Shown: positions 9,225 through 17,412 of the stretch, one piece after another
How positions within the stretch are numbered: position 1 is the first letter of the stretch
How the letters are laid out: every line of letters starts with the position of its first letter
Assembly: GCA_027459645.1 (NCBI GenBank)
Contig: DAIDHQ010000022.1
Location: 124,001-188,000 of the forward strand
Reading direction: 5' to 3'
Source: Vulcanimicrobiota bacterium
Lineage (GTDB): Bacteria > Vulcanimicrobiota > Vulcanimicrobiia > Vulcanimicrobiales > Vulcanimicrobiaceae
Length of the DNA stretch: 64,000 bases
The notes under the pieces: model-generated
The model's input: the letters and a program-made list of their open reading frames with translations, nothing else
The model's database searches: none
Told to the model about the DNA's origin: nothing
Position numbers and translations under genes: made by a program

Positions 9225-10013
9225 ATGAAGTTATCCGGGAAAACTGCCGTCATCACCGGCGCCGCGAGCGGCATCGGACGCGCGCTTTCTTCGGAACTCG
9301 CCGGCCGGGGAATGCACCTCGCACTCGCCGACGTCAACGACGAAGGGCTACGCGAAACGCGCGCATCGTTGCCGGCGGACTCAACGAAGATATCGCTTCA
9401 CCGGCTGGACGTCGCCGACGCGGCGGCGGTTGCCGCATTTCCGCAGAGCGTGCTGGCCGCGCATTCCGGGGTTGACGTCGTAATAAACAATGCCGGCGTC
9501 GCCCTCGCCGGGACGTTCGAACAGATTGCTCCCGAGGATTTCGAATGGCTCTTCTCCGTGAATTTTTGGGGTGTCGTTCGTATGACGCGCGCCTTTTTGC
9601 CCGCGTTGCATCGCAGCGAGGATGCCCGTATCGTCAACGTTTCGAGCATTTTCGGCATCGTTGCGCCGGCCGGTCAAAGCGCTTACTCTGCGAGTAAATT
9701 TGCGGTACGCGGTTTTAGCGAAGCGCTCCGGCGCGAATTCGCCCGCAGCAGTATCGGCGTGACGACGGTCCATCCGGGCGGCGTCGCGACGTCGATTGCG
9801 AAAAACGCGCGCACGGCAAGCACCATTCCGCCACACGTGCTGGAGCGGCAGAAGCGGGGATGGGAACGCGCGCTGCGCATGCCGCCGGAGGAAGCGGCGC
9901 GCATCATCGCGCGCGGCATCGAACGCCGGCGCGCGCGCATTATCGTCGGACGGGATGCGGCGCTCGCGGCGCTGATCGAGCGCCTTTTCCCGGTTTCGTA
10001 CAACATCGGATGA
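9225..10013 (+). CDS. Short-chain dehydrogenase/reductase
   Basis: A 262-aa classical SDR: TGAASGIGRA near the N terminus binds NAD(P), NNAGVA follows, and the catalytic triad appears as the Ser of VNVSS and YSASK. The open frame continues upstream into the monooxygenase gene, but the family N terminus (KLSGKTAVITG) fits ATG 9225. A TTG at 9216, overlapping the previous stop as TTGA and preceded by GGAG at 9204-9207 with good spacing, would add three residues and is an attractive alternative. It ends in an ATGA overlap with the next gene. In this context it may oxidise an alcohol to the ketone used by the monooxygenase. Confidence 0.88.
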   Translation: MKLSGKTAVITGAASGIGRALSSELAGRGMHLALADVNDEGLRETRASLPADSTKISLHRLDVADAAAVAAFPQSVLAAHSGVDVVINNAGVALAGTFEQIAPEDFEWLFSVNFWGVVRMTRAFLPALHRSEDARIVNVSSIFGIVAPAGQSAYSASKFAVRGFSEALRREFARSSIGVTTVHPGGVATSIAKNARTASTIPPHVLERQKRGWERALRMPPEEAARIIARGIERRRARIIVGRDAALAALIERLFPVSYNIG

Positions 10014-10837
10014 ACGTCGAGATCGACGGCGCGCGGCTCCACTACGTCGATCGCGGAAGCGGTCCACCGGTGGTGCTCGTGCACGGGTTGGCCGGGGTGC
10101 TTCAGAATTTCACCCATTCGCTTACCGGCGCGCTCGAAGGCTCGTTCCGCGTCATCGGTCTCGACCGGCCCGGCGCGGGCTTCTCGGTGCGCCGCCGCGG
10201 CGCGTCCGCGCATTTGCCGGCGCAAGCCGGCGTGATCGCGCGTTTCATCGAGCGGCTTGGTATAGAACGGCCGATCGTCGTCGGCCATTCACTCGGTGGT
10301 GCGATCGCGCTTGCGCTCGCGCTCGATCACCCGCAGCTTGCGCGAGCGCTCGCTCTTATTGCGCCGCTGACGCAACCGCAACGCGAGGTTCCGCCGGCGT
10401 TTGCGGGCTTGAAGATTCCTTCGGCGCGCGAGCGCGCTCTGGTCGCATGGACGATCGCCGTTCCACTCTCGCTGCTTGGAGCGCGGGCGGCGCTAAAGCA
10501 GATCTTCGCGCCCGAGGATGTTCCCAAGGACTTCCTGACCGCAGGCGGTGCTTGGACGGGACTGCGTCCGTGGCAGTTTTACAGCGCTTCGACCGACATG
10601 ATGGCGAGCCTCGAAGACATGCCGAATCTCGTTGCGCGGTATCACGAACTCGAGGTGCCGGTACACGTGTTGTACGGAAGCGACGACCGCGTGCTCGATG
10701 CGCAGCTGCACGGAGAAGGCTTACGCGCGCAAATTCCGGCGGCGGACGTAGAGATCGTTTCGGGCGGCCATATGCTTCCCGTTACCCAACCGAGCCTCGT
10801 TGCGAAGTGGATTGAACGCATTGCGGCTACTGCATAA
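10010..10837 (+). CDS. Alpha/beta hydrolase
   Basis: A 275-aa alpha/beta-hydrolase-fold protein with oxyanion-hole segment VLVHGLAG, nucleophile Ser94 in GHSLGG, probable acid Asp225 or Asp226 in YGSDDRV and His254 in GGHMLP. The reading frame is open upstream, but the ATG at 10010 gives a 4-bp ATGA overlap with the SDR and the typical N terminus. As the partner of a BVMO-like enzyme and an SDR it could hydrolyse the ester product. That role is inferred from context, since the fold covers esterases, lyases and dehalogenases. Its 3' end overlaps the start region of the amidohydrolase. Confidence 0.85.
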   Translation: MNVEIDGARLHYVDRGSGPPVVLVHGLAGVLQNFTHSLTGALEGSFRVIGLDRPGAGFSVRRRGASAHLPAQAGVIARFIERLGIERPIVVGHSLGGAIALALALDHPQLARALALIAPLTQPQREVPPAFAGLKIPSARERALVAWTIAVPLSLLGARAALKQIFAPEDVPKDFLTAGGAWTGLRPWQFYSASTDMMASLEDMPNLVARYHELEVPVHVLYGSDDRVLDAQLHGEGLRAQIPAADVEIVSGGHMLPVTQPSLVAKWIERIAATA

Positions 10838-12314
10838 TCTTCGCGCCTATGCCTTTGATCCGGCACGCCGCCGCTTCATAGCGCACGATTCGTTGCTGAT
10901 CGACGGCGAGCGCATCGTCGCGATCGGTCAACAGCCGCACGGCATCGAGGTCGAGCGCATCGACCTGGAAGGCGCGACGATCGTCCCGGCCTTTACCGAC
11001 TGTCACGTTCATCTCGCCGAGGCGGGCTATTATGCCGGGCCGCGTTCGCTTGCGAATCTTCGCGATTATGACGAATTCGCGCGAGCCGTGGCGCGGATTC
11101 CGCGTGACGGCGAGATCGTGTATGCGGGGCAGTACGACGACGCGACGTGGGAGGACGGGCGGCACGCCGACGCTGCGGCGCTCGATCGCTACCACGCGGA
11201 GTCGTTTGCGATGCTCGTTCGCGTCGACAGTCATTCGTCGATCGTCAATCGCAAAACGCTCGCCTGGTTGAACCTCCCGGCCGGCACCCAAGGCATCGAA
11301 CGCGACAACGACGGCGTGCCGACGGGACGGCTGTTTTTGGACGCAAACTGGCGCGCGATCGCGGCATTCGTTGCGCGCATTCCGACCGAGGTGCGCCGCG
11401 CGAGCGAACGGCGTGCTGCCGAAATGTCGCTGCGAAAGGGCATCGTCGCCGTTCACGCGCAATTGCTCGGCCGAACCGCCGACGGCTATGCGGAAGACCT
11501 TGCCTTCTTGCGGACGCTTCCGGTCACCGTGCATCCGAAGATCTGCGAACCCGACGCTTCGCTTGCCGTGCGCTTCGGGCTGCCCGCAATCGGCGGCGAT
11601 GTGTTTCTCGACGGATCGATCGGCAGTTGCACCGCCGCGCTCGACGCACCTTACGAAGGAAGCGACGATCGGGGCGCGCTTCGTTTCAGCGACGACGAAT
11701 TGCTCGCGTATTTCGCCGGTGCCGAAGGACTTGGCGTCGCCGCGGGCGTGCACGCGATCGGCGATGCCGCGATCGAACAGTGCGTGCGCACGTGGGAACG
11801 CGTCCTGGGAGGCAAACCCTCACCACGAGGGACGCGTCACTTCATCGAACACTTCGAGATGGCCGACGCTTCGCACATCGAGGCGTGCGCGGTGATGAAC
11901 CTGCATCTTTCGATGCAGCCGCAATTCCAGGCGACGTGGGGCGGCGAGCGCGGAATGTACGAGCGGCGCTTGGGTAAGCGCTATAGCGCGATGAACCGTT
12001 TGCGTTCGATCGTTGCGAGCGGTGCAACGCTCTGCGGTGGCTCCGATGCGCCCGTGTGTGCGCTCGACGCGCTCGAGGGAATGCGCGCCGCCTGCGACGG
12101 GCAAGAGCCGCACGAGCGACTGACGGTGCACGAGGCGCTCGCGGCGTATACGGTCAACGCCGCGCACCTCGGCTACGTCGAAGAGCGGCGCGGCAACATC
12201 GCGCCGGGCTTTGAAGCAGACTTTGCGGTGCTGGATGCCGATCCGTTCGAACGAGACTCGTTCCAGGGCGTCGGCGTTATGGCAACCTGGCAGAGCGGCG
12301 CCTTAACCGGCTAA
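10821..12314 (+). CDS. Amidohydrolase family protein (YtcJ-like)
   Basis: About 497 aa of the metal-dependent amidohydrolase superfamily. FTDCHVHL near the N terminus gives the first metal-binding His pair, HAIGDAAIE supplies a later His/Asp segment, and GGSDAPVCALD matches the C-terminal Asp site of the YtcJ/Amidohydrolase_3 group. Only non-ATG starts are available: TTG at 10800, 10812 or 10821, or CTG at 10830. TTG 10821, placed 9 nt after AGTGGA, yields the usual LRLLHNLRAY opening. It overlaps the previous gene by about 17 bp, so the four genes form one unit. The substrate is unknown. It overlaps the convergent serine hydrolase by 12 bp. Confidence 0.82.
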   Translation: MRLLHNLRAYAFDPARRRFIAHDSLLIDGERIVAIGQQPHGIEVERIDLEGATIVPAFTDCHVHLAEAGYYAGPRSLANLRDYDEFARAVARIPRDGEIVYAGQYDDATWEDGRHADAAALDRYHAESFAMLVRVDSHSSIVNRKTLAWLNLPAGTQGIERDNDGVPTGRLFLDANWRAIAAFVARIPTEVRRASERRAAEMSLRKGIVAVHAQLLGRTADGYAEDLAFLRTLPVTVHPKICEPDASLAVRFGLPAIGGDVFLDGSIGSCTAALDAPYEGSDDRGALRFSDDELLAYFAGAEGLGVAAGVHAIGDAAIEQCVRTWERVLGGKPSPRGTRHFIEHFEMADASHIEACAVMNLHLSMQPQFQATWGGERGMYERRLGKRYSAMNRLRSIVASGATLCGGSDAPVCALDALEGMRAACDGQEPHERLTVHEALAAYTVNAAHLGYVEERRGNIAPGFEADFAVLDADPFERDSFQGVGVMATWQSGALTG

Positions 12315-13586
12315 CGTCAGCGACGCAATCTTTCCGGACGGATCGAGTACGAAATGCCACATCGAGCTGGAGCCGTTCGTGAACGTCGCGCGCACCAGGT
12401 AGAGGGTCCCTTGCGGCGTCCTTTGTACTCCGCGCAGGCTTGCGTGCTTCACGCTGCCTAACGCTTGTAATTGCATGGACGCGCCGGCTATGACGGCCGG
12501 TGTCAGCATCGATGCGGCGGCGGGCACGTACTGCGTCGTATCGACCTTGCCTTCGATGAGACCATCGAGCGCGGCGGTAAAACGGGAGAGGACGGCGCGG
12601 CCGTTTGCATCGACGTGCATTTTTGGCGAAAACTCCCTGTCGAGTGCAACGTTCAACGCCTTGCTCGTCGAGAAAGTAAAGGCGTCGCTCAAAACCACGA
12701 CGGCCGATGTCGTCGCGGGAATCATCTCGTTGTCCGACAGATATCCGGGGACGCCGCCGTGGTGGCCGACGAGCGTAAGGGAGCGATAGGGATTGCTGAA
12801 AAGTCCTAACCCATCGCCGCCGAGCGCCGTTCCCGTTTCGATGCGTTGCATCTCGGCGAACGTCTGCTTCGAAACCAGCTTGCCGTTCATCAGCGCGAGA
12901 TCGAAGCGAGCGAGATCTGCTGCCGTCGATACGATGTCCCCGCAGGCGTAAAACCACGATGCATGCCAAGGCGACGCAAGCGCGCCGCCGGCCGCCATAT
13001 ATCCTTTCGCCACCGCTGCGCGTGCGGGAAATCCCATCGTCGTCGCAGTCATGCCTGCCGGGGCATAGATGCGTTCTCGTTCGTAGCGCGCGAGCGGTTC
13101 GCCGGTCACGCGTTCCACGATCTGCCCGAGCACCACGTAACCGCTGTTGCTGTAGGCCCAATTCGTCCCGGGCGCAAACGTCAGCGGATGCTTGGCGACG
13201 AGCGCCAGAATTGCCGCCGGCGTCGTCGGTTTTGAGATCCACCCCTTCTCGAAGGCTTCGTCGCCGTAATTCCAAAGGCCGGAACGATGCGCAAGCAATT
13301 CGCGAACCGTAATTTGCGACGCGTAGGGCGCATCCGGAAGATACGTAGCGACCTTGGCGTCGAGATCGACTTTTTTTGCTTCGACCAATTGCATGATCGA
13401 AACGGCCGTGAACATCTTCGTAACCGAGCCGATGGGGAAGCGCGTATCCGGCGCCACACCATAGGTTCGATCGAAGGCAACCGCACCGTTTTTAACGACG
13501 GCCACTTGGAGCGCGGGCGTTTGGCCCGGGTGCGTCCCGGCCAGTGCCGAGAGCGCGCCGCTAAGGGCGAGAGCAGTAGCAAGCAT
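12303..13586 (-). CDS. Secreted serine hydrolase, beta-lactamase class C / DD-peptidase-like
   Basis: A 427-aa protein with a short hydrophobic N terminus that looks like a signal peptide, then the class C-type SxxK motif (Ser54-Val-Thr-Lys57) and the YSN motif at 145-147, with GHHGG in the KTG position. The C-terminal 100 residues or so form an additional domain after the catalytic fold. These enzymes act outside the cytoplasm on peptidoglycan peptides, beta-lactams or esters, and sequence alone does not separate these options. The gene stands alone, converging on the amidohydrolase. A second class C relative lies at 43843-45252. Confidence 0.85.
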   Translation of the reverse strand: MLATALALSGALSALAGTHPGQTPALQVAVVKNGAVAFDRTYGVAPDTRFPIGSVTKMFTAVSIMQLVEAKKVDLDAKVATYLPDAPYASQITVRELLAHRSGLWNYGDEAFEKGWISKPTTPAAILALVAKHPLTFAPGTNWAYSNSGYVVLGQIVERVTGEPLARYERERIYAPAGMTATTMGFPARAAVAKGYMAAGGALASPWHASWFYACGDIVSTAADLARFDLALMNGKLVSKQTFAEMQRIETGTALGGDGLGLFSNPYRSLTLVGHHGGVPGYLSDNEMIPATTSAVVVLSDAFTFSTSKALNVALDREFSPKMHVDANGRAVLSRFTAALDGLIEGKVDTTQYVPAAASMLTPAVIAGASMQLQALGSVKHASLRGVQRTPQGTLYLVRATFTNGSSSMWHFVLDPSGKIASLTLAG

Positions 13587-13623
13587 GCCCTACCCTATCG
13601 CCCGACCGCGCTAAAAGTTACGG

Positions 13624-14718
13624 CTAAATGATCGAAATGGTCTCTTTGGGCTTGGGGTGCGCTTGCAGCGCGGCGAGGAGCGCATCCGCCAACTGGTCGA
13701 CGACGGGATCGTCGATTTCTTCCACGCGGCCTTCATCCGCGAGCGCGGCCTTGCGCGGGTCGATCGGCAACTGCGCAAAGACCGGCGCGTTAGCAAGTTC
13801 CGCAACGCGTTGCGCGTAGGATGGCCCGAAGACGTCGTATCGTACGCCCGTGTCGGGCGCAACGAAGTACGACATGTTCTCAACGACGCCGAGAATCGGT
13901 TTCTTCAACTGGTGCACCAGGTTCGCCGCTTTGCGCACGATCATCGTCGCCAGCGCCTGCGGCATCGTCACCAGCACCACGCCGTCGACGCTCAGCGACT
14001 GCAGCACGGTCAACGGCGCGTCGGAGGTTCCCGGCGGAAGATCGATCAGCAGCACGTCGAGATCGCTCCACAGCACCTGTTCGTAGAACTGACGGATCAC
14101 GCCGGAGAGAATCGGTCCGCGCCAGATCATCGCGGTATCTTCTTTGTCGGTCAGCAGGTTTGCGCTGACGACTTCGATCGCGCTGCGCGAAAGCGCGGGC
14201 ACCATCAGCGGCTGCGGATTTCCTTGCGGCGTCTTGGGCGCATTGGGATCGGCTTCGATCGCAAGCGGCGTGTGCAGTCCGAAGAGCTTCGGAATCGACG
14301 GGCCGGTGATGTCGCCGTCCAGGATGCCGACGGAGAGATGTTTACGCCGTAGTCCGAGCGCGAGCAGCGCCGTTACCAGCGATTTTCCGACGCCGCCTTT
14401 GCCCGACATGATGGGCACGACGTGCTTGATCTTCGCGCGGCCGCTGAATTCACCGGGCGCCCGGCGCACGGCCATGCGATCCTCGTTCGAAATCAACGGA
14501 ACGAATCCGGAAAGACGGGCTTGCGCGAGCGCAGCCACGATGGGTTCGACGCGCAGACCGTGGGCTTTGGCGCCCTGTTCGATCGTCTCGTACTTGCTGA
14601 CGCCGCAACCCGAACAGCCGAGGCCGAATTGGGTAAGGACGTCGGCGGCAATCGGCAGGGCGGCGACGAGCTCGCTGATGTTGCTTTGCGGGGAAATCTC
14701 GATCTCTACATGCGGCAT
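13624..14718 (-). CDS. Mrp/ApbC-family P-loop ATPase with N-terminal DUF1858-like domain
   Basis: A 364-aa protein. Residues about 1-70 resemble DUF1858 (ScdA/hybrid-cluster-associated domain) with CSGC at 35-38. Residues about 95-364 are the Mrp/Nbp35 ATPase with deviant Walker A GKGGVGKS at 106-113 and LLIDLPPGTSD. The family inserts or carries Fe-S clusters, and usual members have a CPxC pair after ENMSYF that bridges a 4Fe-4S cluster in the dimer. Here those positions read A287-P-D-T290, so both cysteines are missing and the only CxxC is in the N-terminal domain. A Fe-S carrier role is therefore uncertain. Confidence 0.88.
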   Translation of the reverse strand: MPHVEIEISPQSNISELVAALPIAADVLTQFGLGCSGCGVSKYETIEQGAKAHGLRVEPIVAALAQARLSGFVPLISNEDRMAVRRAPGEFSGRAKIKHVVPIMSGKGGVGKSLVTALLALGLRRKHLSVGILDGDITGPSIPKLFGLHTPLAIEADPNAPKTPQGNPQPLMVPALSRSAIEVVSANLLTDKEDTAMIWRGPILSGVIRQFYEQVLWSDLDVLLIDLPPGTSDAPLTVLQSLSVDGVVLVTMPQALATMIVRKAANLVHQLKKPILGVVENMSYFVAPDTGVRYDVFGPSYAQRVAELANAPVFAQLPIDPRKAALADEGRVEEIDDPVVDQLADALLAALQAHPKPKETISII

Positions 14719-14739
14719 ATGCCGCTATTAAACAGCGAA

Positions 14740-14781
14740 ATCGGCCCGCCGTCGCCTACCCAGGTGTCAGGCGCGGCCGAT
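14740..14781. promoter_or_regulatory. Nested inverted repeats between mrp and the dehydrogenase gene
   Basis: ATCGGCC (14740-14746) pairs with GGCCGAT (14775-14781), and inside it CGCCT (14753-14757) pairs with AGGCG (14769-14773). The structure is in the short divergent gap, 31 nt upstream of the ATG at 14813 and 21 nt upstream of the mrp start on the other strand. It could be a leader hairpin or an operator. I cannot match it to a known riboswitch. Confidence 0.35.
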
Positions 14782-14812
14782 GGATGGGTATCGACGGGCG
14801 TAAGGAGACGGC

Positions 14813-15703
14813 ATGAAGATCGGAATAGCGGGCTTGGGCGAGATGGGCGGCGCGATGATGGACCGCCTGCTGCTCGCGAAATGCGATGCCTACGGATATA
14901 ACCGGACGCCCGAGAAGGCGCGAACGTACGTGGAAAAAGGCATGCAACTCGTGCCCACGCCGCGGGAACTCGCGCAAACGTGCGACGTGGTCGTCACGAT
15001 GGTCACGGACGGAAAGGCCGTAGAGGCCCTCGCCGAAGGAACCGACGGAATTCTCGCCGGGCTGCATGCTGGAACGATCTGGGTCGAGATGAGCACGATT
15101 TCGCCCGATGAGATTCGCGCGATGGACGAGCGCGTCCAACGGACGGGAGCCGCCCTGCTTGATTCGGCGGCCCTCGGCAGTCCGCTCACGGTGCAGCAGG
15201 GAAACCTGTTGATCATGCTCGGCGGTGCGGAATCCGCGTGCGAACGCGTGCGGCCGGTACTCGAGTCCATCGGGAAGACCGTGCGCCGCATCGGCGACGT
15301 GGGTCACGCGAAAGTGATGAAGATCGCGTTGAATCTGAATCTCGCCGCGCAAATGATCGCTGCGAGCGAGGGCATTCTTTTAGCAGAGCGCAACGGCATC
15401 GATCGCCAAACGGCGCTCGATATGCTCCTCGGCGGTGCGCTCGGTTCCGGGATGTTGAAATACCGCGCGCCGTTTATCGTAAAGATGCCGGAGAAGGCGT
15501 GGTTCGACGTGGGTCTGATGCAGAAGGACGTCAATCTGGCCTTAGGGCTCGGACGCGAATCGAAGGTGCCGCTGCCGATAACCTCAGCTGCCGATGAACT
15601 GCTGACCGTTACGCGCGCGATGGGTTTGGGCGAGTACGACTTCGCGGTGGTGTTTTACGCGCTCGCCCGGATGGCCGGCTGCGATTGGCCGGTGCGAACG
15701 TAG
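14813..15703 (+). CDS. NAD(P)-dependent 3-hydroxyisobutyrate dehydrogenase-like oxidoreductase
   Basis: A 296-aa beta-hydroxyacid dehydrogenase. GIAGLGEMGG at 4-13 binds the cofactor, followed by the NRTPEK region, an NAD-binding-11 C-terminal domain and the probable catalytic Lys in VGHAKVMKIALNLN. A strong AAGGAG lies before the ATG. Family members oxidise or reduce small beta-hydroxyacids (3-hydroxyisobutyrate, tartronate semialdehyde, succinic semialdehyde), and the substrate here is undetermined. The usual substrate-loop sequence is replaced by SAALGSPLTVQQG. The 3' end overlaps the convergent DUF1232 gene by 49 bp. Confidence 0.85.
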   Translation: MKIGIAGLGEMGGAMMDRLLLAKCDAYGYNRTPEKARTYVEKGMQLVPTPRELAQTCDVVVTMVTDGKAVEALAEGTDGILAGLHAGTIWVEMSTISPDEIRAMDERVQRTGAALLDSAALGSPLTVQQGNLLIMLGGAESACERVRPVLESIGKTVRRIGDVGHAKVMKIALNLNLAAQMIAASEGILLAERNGIDRQTALDMLLGGALGSGMLKYRAPFIVKMPEKAWFDVGLMQKDVNLALGLGRESKVPLPITSAADELLTVTRAMGLGEYDFAVVFYALARMAGCDWPVRT

Positions 15704-15930
15704 GGCGATGCGAAGCGTACGAAGAGTACGCATACGAGTGAAAGCAGCGCGGCATCGTCGAGCAATCCGAGGACCGGCACGTCGCTGAAAAGATCGATCG
15801 GCGAAACCACCAGAACGCCGGCGCCCACGGCTGCAGCCTTTATAACGGCGGGCACGCGTGCATCGCGCAACAGCGGGATCGCGCGGAAGACCGCGGTTTT
15901 GGCAGAGACGACGAGACGAAGAAGCTTCAT
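15655..15930 (-). CDS. DUF1232 (YkvA-like) small membrane protein
   Basis: A 91-aa protein with the DUF1232 signature SPIDLFSDVPVLGLLDDAAL in its second half and two hydrophobic stretches, suggesting a small membrane-associated protein. The function of the family is unknown. It overlaps the dehydrogenase 3' end and lies divergent from the HemL-like gene, whose GTG start at 15989 leaves 58 bp between them. Confidence 0.8.
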   Translation of the reverse strand: MKLLRLVVSAKTAVFRAIPLLRDARVPAVIKAAAVGAGVLVVSPIDLFSDVPVLGLLDDAALLSLVCVLFVRFASPYVRTGQSQPAIRASA

Positions 15931-15988
15931 GCCGGGTAGTACTGCCGCTACCGCGAGAAGTTACGGGCCTTGCGTCGAAGGAGCGCGC

Positions 15989-17257
15989 GTGGAAACGAAA
16001 ACGACGCTCGATCGCGCCTTGGGCGTGCTGGCAGGCGGTTGCGATTCGCCGGTGCGCAGCGGCTGGGGCGTGAGTGCGCCGATGTTCGTGCAGTCCGGGG
16101 CGAACGGCGCCTATGCTTTCGACGAACACGGCAAGCGCTACATCGATTACATCATGGCGTACGGCCCGCTGCTCTTCGGACATACCCATCCCGCGCTCGT
16201 GCGAGGACTCGACGAACTTGTCGCCGGCGGATTCGTCTGGGGATGCACGCATCCCGAGGAGATTCGGCTGGCCGAACGCATCCGCGCCTATCTGCCCTCG
16301 ATGGAACGCATGCGTTTCGTTTCCACCGGGACCGAAGCGGTGATGAGCGCCATCCGCGTTGCACGTGCGTTCACGCGACGCAATCTGATCCTGAAATTTG
16401 CGGGGAACTACCACGGGCACTTCGATCTCGCGCTCTTAAATGCCGGCGCGTCTGCGCATACGAGCGACGCGAAGGCGAGCGGTATTCCCGAGGGCGTCAT
16501 GCGCGACGTCGTCGTTGCGCGGTACAACGATCTGTCGAGCGTGGATGCGTTTCTGGCGGACCGCGAAGCGGAGTTAGCGGCGATCATCGTCGAGCCCATC
16601 GTCGGCAACATGGGCTACGTGCCGCCGGAACCGGGGTTTTTAGAAGGCTTGCGCGAGCGGACGAAACGGTGCGGCGCGCTCTTGATCTTCGATGAGGTCA
16701 TTACGTGGCTGCGCTTCGGTTTGCACGGTGCTCAGGCGCGCGTCGGGATCGTACCCGACATAACGACGATCGGAAAGATCATGGGCGGCGGCGCGCCGAT
16801 CGCCGCATTCGGCGGCCGTGAAGAGGTGATGCGGGTGCTCGCGCCTGCGGGCAGCACGTTTACGGGCGGCACGCACGGCGGTAATCCGTTCAGCATCGGC
16901 ATGGCGCATCGCGTGATCGATCTGCTCGAAGCTCACCCGGAATACTACGCGCAGATGCGTTCGCTCGCCGAGCGCCTTGCCGCCGGCATTCGCGAGATCT
17001 TTCGCGAGCGAGATCTGCCGTACGCCGTCGTGCAGACCGAATCGATCGTGGACTTCAAGTTTCGTCCGGGCCATCCAAATCGCAACTACGACGACGCCGT
17101 CGCCGCCGACAAGTCGCGGTATGCGGAGTACTACAAAAAGATGCTCGCACGGGCCATTTTGCTGCCGCCGTCCCAGAATGAAGTGATGTTCGTTTCGACC
17201 GCTCATACCGCGCGGGACATCGACGAAACGCTCGAGGCGATTCGCGCGTCGCTGTAA
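15989..17257 (+). CDS. Glutamate-1-semialdehyde aminomutase-like class III aminotransferase
   Basis: A 422-aa PLP enzyme resembling HemL: AGGCDSPVRS and YIDYIMAYGP near the N terminus, STGTEAVMSAIR at 112-123, GNYHGH, LIFDEV and PLP lysine K263 in IGKIMGGGAP, close to the E. coli HemL numbering. The frame is open back to 15899, but GTG 15989, with GAAGGAG 5 nt upstream, gives the HemL-like start. HemL converts glutamate-1-semialdehyde to 5-aminolevulinate for tetrapyrroles. The divergent GSTFTGGTHGGNP segment, where HemL has AGTLSGNP, suggests it may be a paralogue with another substrate. No other heme gene is nearby. Confidence 0.75.
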   Translation: METKTTLDRALGVLAGGCDSPVRSGWGVSAPMFVQSGANGAYAFDEHGKRYIDYIMAYGPLLFGHTHPALVRGLDELVAGGFVWGCTHPEEIRLAERIRAYLPSMERMRFVSTGTEAVMSAIRVARAFTRRNLILKFAGNYHGHFDLALLNAGASAHTSDAKASGIPEGVMRDVVVARYNDLSSVDAFLADREAELAAIIVEPIVGNMGYVPPEPGFLEGLRERTKRCGALLIFDEVITWLRFGLHGAQARVGIVPDITTIGKIMGGGAPIAAFGGREEVMRVLAPAGSTFTGGTHGGNPFSIGMAHRVIDLLEAHPEYYAQMRSLAERLAAGIREIFRERDLPYAVVQTESIVDFKFRPGHPNRNYDDAVAADKSRYAEYYKKMLARAILLPPSQNEVMFVSTAHTARDIDETLEAIRASL

Positions 17258-17319
17258 CCGGCCGGCATAGGTCGGTACGCTTGGCAGCACAAGCGGATGA
17301 ACGTCAAGTATATGCAACC

Positions 17320-17371
17320 GGGGTCACCAATCGGCGCCAGAATCGAACGACAGATAGGTTTTGGCGACCCC
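17320..17371 (+). promoter_or_regulatory. Long inverted repeat in the leader of the Crp-family gene
   Basis: GGGGTCACCAA (17320-17330) pairs with TTGGCGACCCC (17361-17371) with a single mismatch. The 30-nt loop contains the self-complementary GGCGCC. The structure ends 41 nt before the ATG at 17413, followed by CCCCGG..GGG and a GGAGG at 17394-17398 that is 14 nt from that ATG. It could be a structured 5' leader or a large operator. It does not fit a riboswitch class that I can recognise. Confidence 0.4.
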
Positions 17372-17412
17372 ATCCCCGGAAAAGGGACGTTCGGAGGTAG
17401 CTTTTTATTTCG

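Noticed and set aside
17320-17371. Naming the Crp leader structure as a ZTP, fluoride or c-di-GMP riboswitch
   Set aside because: Only isolated bases resemble those classes and the conserved cores are missing.
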